Of a DNA stretch of 64,000 nucleotides, positions 13,851-64,000 are shown piece after piece (position 1 is the first letter of the stretch; every line of letters starts with the position of its first letter). The DNA is from Bugula neritina. Taxonomy: Eukaryota > Bryozoa > Gymnolaemata > Cheilostomatida > Bugulidae. The stretch is taken from contig OZ037765.1 of assembly GCA_964035545.1 (NCBI GenBank), positions 31,757,504 to 31,821,503 on the forward strand, in the 5' to 3' direction. The translations under genes and the position numbers were made by a program. The notes beneath the pieces are model-generated. The model made no database searches. It worked only from the letters and a program-made list of their open reading frames with translations, and was not told where the DNA came from.

Positions 13851-16444
13851 TGACTCACTAGTATTTGTGTACACGTCACAATAGTTGAGTATATGCCAGT
13901 CTATTCGGGTCACATAGCTACTAAGCTCCACCCCATTTATCGAATCTGATTGGATAACTGCAATGACACCAAGAGTAATAATAAATACTGGGTGGGTGCC
14001 TAGGATTAGCTCATCCATTCTTCATTCATAAGTATCAGTATAGGAGCGCACAACTCATACCAGCTAGATTCTTATCTTGACATTAACTTTTAAGCTAAAT
14101 CACCCTGGCAAATTTACAGATCGGTTGGGCTTGCGAGTTCCTATAATAACTATTCAAACAGAATAGTGTTTGCTTTAAACTTCTAGTTTGAGATAGAATT
14201 GCTCAAATTTTTATAGGTGGTGTTCAAACTGCAGCTAATTAGCAGTTCACAAATAATTGTAGGTAAAAAATCTTATTAAATAAATAGCCGACAAGCTAAA
14301 TATTTGATTTTTAATTCAATGCCAAAATACTAAAATTAGCAGTTGGTCATTTTCACTAACTTCAAATGCAACAAACCATTATTAAATTATGAGCTGCCGG
14401 TCGATTTTATCAGGATTCATAAGTGTACTAACTGCCCGCCTAGATTGACATGAAGTTTCATACAGGTTTATTTTTTAGTGTAGTTTTTTTTCCACCAAAA
14501 TTGTTCACACCATTTACAGCGTGAAACTCTTTCACCCTTTCTAGGAGAGAGTTAATATAAGTAAGAAACATTTTACACTATGTGGTTGTGAGAATAGCTA
14601 ATATACGAAAGTAAAATATGTGAATATCTAAATAGAACCCTGCCACCTGAGGGTTGTTACTGCTGTGTCCTGGCTAAATGTGTATGTTTGTTTTACTCAT
14701 TATGTGAAAGTTAATGCATTTATTTTCTCAGTCATCAGTTTGAGTGCAATATCAGAATGTGCTTGATTGTAAAGCAGTCAGCTAGTTGTTATAGTGAGTG
14801 CAGTCAGTGCAGAATAAAACATTTTACTCTTTCTCATACTTAAGCAATCCACCTTGTTACACTTACTAGAATAGTCATGAGGATAAAAAAAGTAACATTT
14901 TAATGTGAAAAGTGACAAAACAAGTGCTAAAAATACAAGAAAAAATGGTGACTCGTAGCTGTTGAAATATGTGACAACACAAAGGCAGCTGTGGATTTAT
15001 GCTTAGTGTGGCAATGTCTGTAAAATTGTATAACGGCTTTTGCAAATGATGATTGATCTAAATGAAATATTATAACACAGGTTGAACTGCTCTGTGGTTA
15101 CCCTTGTGGCTATCAATAAACTGGCAGCAAAGTGTCAGTAAGCTAAGTAATGGAACTAAATTTATGAAATTTCATTATTACTATCAAGGATGCTACAATA
15201 AGTAAAGCACAGCAGCCAAAAACTGTTCAAGTAGCAAGTAGCAACAGTTTTATGATTTCAGTCTGGGTTTTTAGATTATTAATAGTTGCTACAAGAAATA
15301 TACCTATATAAAATAGTTGACTAGCTAAATTTATGGTCCCCTGTCACTTTAGAGTGCCTTTAAAAATAGAAAATGCTGTGAAAATGTTATTAAATAATCT
15401 AATAATGGCCGAAAGTCTTTGTAACAAGTAAAAAATTGGGGTTAACTAACTTGAAAAAACCTGATGCTGTAGCCACAAGCTCAAACTGAATTTTACAATT
15501 TGTGGCTTTCACATCAGAATATTCTACTTCTTTAGCCCTTGCTCTGAAAAGCTTGGACACTCCTGATCCAAGCCCTAAGGTATTTTATTACTTTCCAAGA
15601 CTGGCTTTGGCAAAAAATTGTTCAGCTTTACATAATATGGCCCTCTAGATATTCAAGTTGGTTAAAAGATAGTTGTCAACAAACTATTTTTGTTTAAGTA
15701 TAGTAAGCTCAACCTAAACTTTAAAGGCATTCTACTACATGTTTATAAATTATGCAAAACACTAAATTTTGACGTTGAATGTTGCAATTATCGTTTAATG
15801 GGGAAAACATTATTTAGGGATTACCCTAGTTTTATCAGACTATATAACTACTACTACTTTGGCTTTCTAGTTTATTTATTGTCATTATTAACTGTAGCTT
15901 ATGCAGTATTTAAAATTACTGATAATTTTTTGAATTGCTTCTCCTGTGATTATCTCGTAAGTTTCAAGTGACACAAACCAAGCCCGTAATTTTTTTTTTC
16001 TTTTTTTATTCATATATAACTAAGTTCTATAAGTTCTATATAGCTAGTTTTATAAGTATGAATTATTCATTTTATTAACTTCAGAAATATTTTTTGTTAC
16101 ATCTTTACAAGATTGAAATTAAGATAAGAATCTTATTATAGCTGCCACAATATGAAGTAGGTGCAGTAATGGAGATATTGGAAACCACATGTAATAATTT
16201 GGCTGAAAGATTTCTATGCAAGTAGCTAGTAAAGAAAATGGGTTAATTGCATTCTGAAATAAATGTAAAAAGAAACCTCAAAAATGAAAACTATTTCACA
16301 GCTCTGTTTAAACAATATACTTCACTAGCACTATAATAATTGCTTAACCATAAGCATTAGGTTACCACCCAGTCTAGGTTAGACTAAGGTTGCTTTTGTA
16401 TTGTTAATAGAGGGCCCTGTCTATCTTTCATTATTATATATGTC
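13851..16444. other. spacer between the two 0.95-kb repeats
   Basis: No gene recognised on either strand. The short plus-strand reading frame at 15690-15971 has no domain I know. Confidence 0.4.
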
Positions 16445-17358
16445 TATTGAGCCATATAATATATGAATAGGTTAGGGCTAATGATAAATGATCTTTAACA
16501 TACCAAGCAGTATAGCCACTATAAAACCAAAAGGAGGTATACCACGTCAATATTGCCCTGACTAGCAGTAGTAATAGTTGTATATAGTTATAGAAGTATA
16601 GTACACCAGAATTACTGAAAAAAGCTAATTAAGGTAAGATTTTACATGCATTGGCTAACAGAAATTTACAGTTGCCGAATGTTATTCTACGATCCAATGT
16701 TTTAATTTATAATGGTAGATCTGCTATGCTCTGCTAAACTAAAACTTTTTATTATAGCTTGAAATTATTGTTGAAATTTGAAATAGCTATCTACGCTTTT
16801 TATAATACATATAATCCCCTCATGCCTTTTTGGCTATTTTCATTATTTACCATATTAGCTAAATCAGCTATATTACGGTAAAGATTTTCTCCATCAAAAT
16901 TATTTCATCAATAATTTTTTTCAATACTGAAACATATCAGCACAGAAATTTAAAAATTTGATACTTCAAAATTTAATTTCTTTTACTTCTTATGCAAAAA
17001 GCAAAATGTCAACATTTATAAGAATGTCGAAAATTAATATTGTTTTTGCCCATTTTTCAAAAATACTTTTTACTTGAATCTATAAATTAAAACTTGAATT
17101 TAGTAATTAATATTTAAATGCATAAAGTATGTCAGTTATGAATAATCTATAAATATAATTTTTACAGGTCAGCCAGTAAACTATATTGCTGCAACTATGA
17201 ATAACCTGTTGCAGCAGCAGCACAACTTTGCTAGTCAACTATAATAATGCATTTTGATAAAATTTGAAGAGTTTTACATTATAAGACTTCGCTAAAATAC
17301 GCTTATCCTAGATTTATGTAAAAAGTTGTAAATAATTGTTCTGGTATTAACCATTTGG
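16445..17358 (+). repeat. 0.91-kb direct repeat, copy 2
   Basis: Same ends as copy 1 (TATTGAGCCATATAATAT to GTATTAACCATTTGG), in the same orientation, 3.9 kb away. It lacks some short stretches present in copy 1. It stops only 279 bp before the start codon of transporter copy B, so it may supply part of that gene's upstream region. Confidence 0.9.
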
Positions 17359-17637
17359 TACGTTCAGCTCTATAAAGTTGGTTTCTAAGCAACCGTTGAT
17401 CAATAAATCATCTTTATATTTCACGGTTTTATGAGCATATCTTGTATTTTAGTCTTTCATAAGACTGCTTGAACTACGCCTGCAGTAAGTAGTTATACAT
17501 ATTTGTAAATTGTACAGCTAGTGACTCCCATATAGTTTAACTACAACAGAATCTAAGAGTAGTGAAGTTTGGACACCTGTGAGTTACACTGCTAAATTAT
17601 ACCTAGTAAACTGACTACTTTGCCAGAGGAGTGAGTC

Positions 17638-37067
<19,430 letters not shown>

Positions 37068-37206
37068 TGGCAGCTCAGATGCTGTACAAACTTAAACATA
37101 ACCAAATCTAGTAATTGTCTACTCATGAAACTCGAGTGTTGAATAGGTTTTTGATAACAAAGAGCTGTTAGAATGTCACTTTCTTGAGACTAGACTATTA
37201 ATACAA

Positions 37207-37212
37207 ATTAAA
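37207..37212 (+). promoter_or_regulatory. candidate polyadenylation signal of copy B
   Basis: ATTAAA 140 bp after the stop codon, in the context CAAATTAAAGAAAA. A nearly identical context (CAATTAAAGAAAA) occurs 137 bp after the stop of copy C. A second candidate cluster of AATAAA lies at 37440-37480. Confidence 0.45.
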
Positions 37213-37339
37213 GAAAACATTATAAATTTGTAACTCCTATCTTTGGTATAACAGAGACAAGTTTAAATTTTTACAGCCATTTTGTTGTTAAGTTATAATA
37301 TTTCAGTGCGGTAAAATGTCAGAGTATTGATTTACACTT

Positions 37340-38326
37340 TAGTAATTAATATTATGTTATAAAATCTAGATAAATTATTGTTTTCAGCTTATTATCTGAT
37401 GATATTTAAGTATTGATTCATTTACTTAATTTGTATTTGAATGAAATAAAATAAATAAAAAAAAATGAAATAAAATCAATCAACACTTGTATCTTTTTTA
37501 AAAAAATTGTTTTTATTTCTCTAGAAAATATAAAGTTTAACTGGGCTACATAAGCAACATTTAGATTGACCAAATCGAAAGCAGTATCTATATCACATAT
37601 AATTGATAGCAAAATAACAAACTTGCTGCAAAACATATAAATGAAATCGAATTTAAATTTCATGAGAGCATGTTTATTTAGTCTCTAAACATAATTAGCT
37701 TTATTTATGCATGCTGATACCAAATAATTGTATTATCTATACCATAAAATAAATACAGGTTTACATATAATTTTAATATATTTACTTCTACCTGTGCATA
37801 TATATAAGTATAAATACATAGGTGGAAGTTATCAAAGGAGGTAAATTATTGACTTATGCTGGCATGAAAAAAGACATATGGCCTGAAATATGTAATTGTG
37901 AATAATAGTAGCCACCAGGCCTTATACTATAATTCTTACAATGCAACATATCTTGTTTTCACCAGACGTATTACTCTACTTTGATTGGCTTCGTTTCATG
38001 AAGAGGATGTAGCTGAATTTTCATTGTCGAATATGTTGGTCTCGCATGTGAAGCCTAGAAAGTGGAAGTTCTATAAAGTCTCCAAGATAACCAAATACAG
38101 AAAACCTTTTTATATTTAGATAGACAAGACTGACCATACTTAGATCACTATATATAGCTCAGTCATAAACTAACTATATACAACTCAGTTGCTCAGACAC
38201 AACTTCTTCTGTGAGTAGTGTAATCTTTATAAAACTTCAACCTATCAGCATTTGTGGGTTACTTTTGCAAAACTTAGTATAATACTAGGTTCAGGTTGGT
38301 AACAGAAAGTAAGCTATCAACGTCAT
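37340..38326. other. spacer downstream of copy B
   Basis: A+T-rich DNA beyond the end of the homology with the broken copy. No gene or clear repeat is recognised. Confidence 0.45.
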
Positions 38327-39646
38327 AGGGGTAACGGGGGCACAACGGTCATAGGGGTACAAAAAGACGGCTGAATTGTGAGAGAACTTATTGACTTAGA
38401 GTTGTGATTTTTTCTCCATAAAAAGATATTGACATAATTATTTAGCCTTTGTAGTTTCAACACTTGCGGAACATACGTGTTGAAAAGGCGAGTAAAAAAC
38501 TGTTTTTACCTACTTTTTGTAAATTTTTTAGGATGTCGTTGAAGCCTTATAACTTTTTACACTCAAAGGCAAGAAGCCTAGATGTTACTAATATTGTTGC
38601 CATTGCTTGTCTCTACAATGCTTAACTATTATAACAGCAAACACTGAAATGAATTTTCCTTGAGGCACATTTATTTTCAATTTGGCCACACGGGGCACAA
38701 TGGGCCACGCTGACCGGGGCACAATGGGCCACCTGATTATTGCACCCTGATCACTGTTATTAGTTTCTTTGCCCAAAAATTTGGTTGAAATGTTACTAAA
38801 ATCTATAGATATAGCCATTTCTGACCTTTTTGTAAAATATCAAAGACATCATGATAAGACTACAAAACTACAAGTTAAAGCTCTCCTAATACATACATCT
38901 GGTGAGGTTGAAGCTTTGCAATTTTATACATAATACAAAACACTCTGCTGTTGCTACTAGTAGATAGTCATGATAATCATTATATATTACACCATTGAGA
39001 GAATATACATGCATTTGACTGAAATAAATTGTGATTTGCTCATTTGCTCCCCCCTCTCCCACCCGTACTCCAGTCACAAACCTCAGCCATGCATGCACCT
39101 TAGCTACAGTTCATTGAAAAAAGTTCACTCAGAATTTTTTAGTACATTTTAGTAAAGTTTTTTTTTAATAAACGTTGCTCTGAAGTAAAAATAACAAAAC
39201 ATTTTTAGTTTTAAACAGTAATGATAATGGCACTGCAGAACCGAGTGACGTGCGTTTGATTTTGCCTCCGTCTGCTATCCGTAGTGGCACAAACTGTACA
39301 GCTAAATCATGAATTTTGCTGTAAATCTAAAAGAGTATCTTTATTTATTTGTATTATTAAATAAATAAAGATTAGATATAACAAAATACGCAAAATTTCC
39401 ATATATTTGTTGTGTCCCACCCAGTGGCCCATTGTACCCCGGTACCGGGGCACAATGGGCCAATTTTTTCGACATGAAAATTTCGTTATTCTGAAAGTTG
39501 TGAAAGAGATAGAAACAACAAACTGATACCTGTAATAGACAACAGATGTAGCATTAAGACTAGAGATTATTGAACTAGTAACTTGAAAAACAGACGAATG
39601 AGAGCAACAAATGCAAAATTCGGCCCGTTGTGCCCCCGTTACCCCT
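38327..39646. mobile_element. 1.3-kb terminal-inverted-repeat element between copies B and C
   Basis: The left end AGGGGTAACGGGGGCACAAC is mirrored at the right end, which reverse-complemented reads AGGGGTAACGGGGGCACAAC and then GGGCCG. A TA dinucleotide flanks or overlaps both ends. Inside are further copies, in both orientations, of GGGGCACAATGGGCCA (38694-38732 and 39428-39462). Short minus-strand frames repeating WPIVPR come from these motifs. No transposase is recognised. The superfamily is not determined. Confidence 0.75.
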
Positions 39647-39647
39647 A

Positions 39648-41428
39648 TATATTTTACGGGTGGCAGCTTAATTTCTCGCAACATGCTGTAGCTTCCACAT
39701 ATGATTATAGCAGAAAGGAAAGTCTGTGGATTAAAGTTGTCTCCATCTTCATTCCACGAGTTGTTGGAGTTGCATTTCCAGTTAGTGAGTTGACTTTTAA
39801 AAACAAAAAAAAAAGCAAAATTTTACAGTGAACAATAGTTTCAATTTAAAGAGTATATGCAATTTGATATACATAAAAATATTATGAAATTAATTCTTAG
39901 CGATTACATTAATTCAGAACTTGACATATAATTATTATTCTAGTTTTTCAATTTGCTCAGTCGTTGAGTCCACAAGAGTCCACTTACACATGACGTTTTT
40001 TACTCTTGAAGTAATTTCAAAGCATTGCAGGTTGTTGACCCGAATAAGCACCAAAGGTCATTTTAGTGTTATAGTGATCGGCTATAATCATGTGTAGAGT
40101 GGCATCTTCTAACTGAATAGCAACCTGTAGTAAATTAATAACATTTTGTGATAACCCGTTGCAGAAAGATTGAATTTTCTATTAAAATTCACTTATTTTT
40201 AGTCTTGGTTAAGGATCGCTAGCAATTTTCCTATGAAGCTAGGCTTACAAAGAGAAGTGTTTCTGTGTGAGTAGCCATTTCTGGAGTTATTTGCATGTAA
40301 GCTGTACCTATAGCACCGTCACTGCATGGTCTGTTAACACAGTCGCTTTGGTGAACTGGCTTCATGATGTAGCAAAGAGGTTTTGCTAAAAGCCTTGCTT
40401 TTTTTGTTGATGTTTATTAAATTATGTTGTGTTGTGCTTTATTGACGGTTTATTTCCTGTTTTTCTGTATTGTCAGTAAGAGTGTTGTGCACTGGTAGTT
40501 TGTGTTTGAAGGAATCTCATGTTAATATTTTGGGCAGATTAAACCACGTCGTTTGCGCACAGACTATTATCCAATTAGCAAGCAGAAGCGGTATAACTGG
40601 GAGGAGTCTGTGCATCTACATATTTATAAGAACAATAAAAGAACACGATTCCAGCATAATATGCATTGAATGGAAAACTAGTTGCTTAACATTTTTCCAT
40701 AGTGCAACACAAATACCCTTTAAGTGACAAGTATATGCTGTAATTAGTACAAGGCTCTAAATTGATGAGGGGTAACTTTTATATTTTCAAAGCACAAAAC
40801 TTTATAATTAATGTTCATACAAGCTGTCAACTGAGAGCCTCATGTATCACCATTAAGCTCTCACATATCATACAATGATTTAGGTCAGTAGGTGGAGCAC
40901 TAGTTTTTGCACTGTTTTCGACTAAACTAGCGTTAAGAAAACAAATTTTATCCAGAAGTTAAAGACCACTAGAGAAATCAAACACTATTATAGGTAAGTT
41001 CTTATTTATCAACAATGTTTGCTAAAGCTAAAAGCAAAAATTATATTTATTACTTTTATAGTAACTACAGCTCAAGTATATAATCGTGTGATTGATTTCT
41101 AAAACTTCAAAACAGTAAAAAAAGTCCTTTAATTCTCTAAGGTTTTGGTGACTTCTATTCATAATGACCCTGGAGTAAAATATACATGCCTTCAGGGGAA
41201 ATAGGTTCAAACCTCTATAAGCCAATTCTAGCAAACCTTTTTCAGCAAGTTTTTGGCTTTATTCAGTTCAACTCTCAACGCAAAGAATAGCAAGTTTGTG
41301 TATTACATTTCATTAGTAGCTACACAGTGCAGCTGGGTCCTCAACAATTTGACATTATATAGCTTATGCATTATGCAGTCAATAATTATTAGTTTACGCA
41401 GCGGCTAGATTCATTTGATGTCTCTCAT
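39648..41428. other. spacer upstream of copy C
   Basis: No gene recognised. The plus-strand reading frame at 40470-40727 has no known domain. The intergenic gap between B and C is 4.4 kb, including the inverted-repeat element. Confidence 0.4.
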
Positions 41429-41480
41429 ATAATATAGCATTGCACTGCACTGTAGCACTGAAGTGGTTGAGTGGTGAGTC
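41429..41480 (+). promoter_or_regulatory. 5' leader of copy C, shared with copy A
   Basis: Matches the leader of copy A with about four differences in 52 nt, including CACTGCACTGTAGCACTGAA. ATATAATATA lies at its upstream edge. It ends GGTGAGTC directly before the start codon; the same place reads GGTAAGTC in copy A and AGTGAGTC in copy B. Confidence 0.5.
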
Positions 41481-61527
<20,047 letters not shown>

Positions 61528-61663
61528 TGCTAAAATGTGCTGCCATTTAGACAGTATAAACAAAGCAACTGTTAGAGATAGGAGTAGTGTCACATGATGT
61601 CCTCATGTATTACTAATACTTATACTAATGATTAACTGTTTTGTGATACTGTATCAACTAACA

Positions 61664-61669
61664 ATTAAA
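61664..61669 (+). promoter_or_regulatory. candidate polyadenylation signal of copy C
   Basis: ATTAAA 137 bp after the stop codon, in the context CAATTAAAGAAAA, which parallels the candidate signal of copy B. Confidence 0.45.
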
Positions 61670-63433
<1,764 letters not shown>

Positions 63434-63541
63434 TCAAGTCTGCACAGCAGCGTGCTTCTGGGAATCTTGAACAGCCACCATCTGTGAGAAAACTGAATTC
63501 TTATTGGCTAGTAGAGCTGAAGGAGTGTCAAACTCTATCAC
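63434..63541 (-). CDS. ABCC5-like transporter, copy D (last exon only)
   Basis: A 108-nt exon, same length and frame as exon 29 of copies B and C. It encodes VIEFDTPSALLANKNSVFSQ, then MVAVQDSQKHAAVQT and a TGA stop. A canonical acceptor (TTACAG) precedes it on the minus strand. It has Lys where B and C have Glu (ANKNS against ANENS). The gene would extend beyond the right edge. No exon 28 is present in the 459 bp up to the edge, while intron 28 is only about 155-204 bp in the other copies. It may therefore be a gene with a longer intron or an orphan exon. Confidence 0.75.
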   Translation of the reverse strand: MIEFDTPSALLANKNSVFSQMVAVQDSQKHAAVQT

Positions 63542-63949
63542 CTGTAACATAATGTATACATATCTAGGATGCTAGCAGTGTATTGTAGGTGATAGAAAAA
63601 CAGAAGTAAAGCAGCATTGAGCCAATAAATTATGAGGTAATCATATGAAACTGCCAGGCACAAATCCTGTAAACCATTATTCAAAGTGCCCCAAACTTAT
63701 TTTACAATAAAAAATAATTATGTAATTGTATAATTAATTTGCCAACATTTAAATATTATAATATAATGATATCCAATTATATCCAAGATAGAACAGCTGC
63801 TCACTAGAAAGATAATAATCTTTATGTAAGTTTGGTAATGCAATCACCTTCACTTATATATCTACAATTTTGAATAAATTTTTAATTTAAATTTAGATAA
63901 TCTAAAATTAAAAATTTAAAACTTGTTTTATGTATAATGTTTGATATAG

Positions 63950-64000
63950 GGAGCAGTGGTGGTTGAGGAATTATAGAGCGTTTGCCTAGTAAGCACGGAG
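63950..64000 (+). mobile_element. tRNA-derived SINE, cut by the window edge
   Basis: GGGAGCAGTGGTGGTTGAGG followed by GCGTTTGCCTAGTAAGCACG matches the head of the SINE at 21963. The body lies outside the window. If copy D is a complete gene, this insertion is in its intron 28 and may explain the greater intron length. Confidence 0.55.

Overview
The window is animal nuclear DNA. It is A+T-rich, its genes are split by many short GT-AG introns, and it carries remnants of several eukaryotic mobile elements (hAT-like and Harbinger-like MITEs, a LINE 3' end, tRNA-derived SINEs, long microsatellites). All recognisable genes belong to one family: ABC transporters of subfamily C without an N-terminal TMD0, closest to ABCC5/MRP5 by the NBD2 signature SVGERQ and the C-terminal 'VIEFDTP' block. 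The species cannot be fixed from the sequence; an aquatic invertebrate is a guess only.

Layout, left to right. (1) 1-1611, minus: first three exons of ABCC copy A, which runs off the left edge. (2) 6706-8880, minus: a broken 3' fragment of a second copy (exons 22-29), with a frameshift, an exon/intron deletion and a triplicated splice donor. (3) 8.9-17.4 kb: gene-free, repeat-rich DNA with AT microsatellites, two abutting long palindromes, a 0.9-kb direct repeat in two copies and a 24-bp minisatellite. (4) 17638-37067, plus: copy B, for which I could assemble 29 exons in frame to a 1398-residue transporter. (5) 37-41.5 kb: spacer with a 1.3-kb terminal-inverted-repeat element. (6) 41481-61527, plus: copy C, also 29 exons in frame, 1392 residues, with the same intron positions as B. 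(7) 62.0-62.4 kb: long GA microsatellite. (8) 63434-63541, minus: last exon of a further copy D that would run off the right edge.

B and C follow the short-MRP plan: acidic N-terminus, TMD1, NBD1, variable linker, TMD2 with a glycosylatable extracellular loop, and NBD2. Both have an asymmetric ATPase: NBD1 has Asp where the catalytic Glu is expected, while NBD2 keeps Glu. Family knowledge suggests export of organic anions, cyclic nucleotides, conjugates or haem; substrate cannot be read from the sequence.

The most notable signal is the way the paralogues resemble one another in patches. Exons 1, 13, 14, 20 and 25-29 are nearly identical between B and C, while neighbouring exons and most introns have diverged strongly. 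The fragment in (2) matches B through introns and the 3' flank but only in its last exons. This points to repeated ectopic gene conversion or segmental exchange in a mixed direct and inverted gene array.
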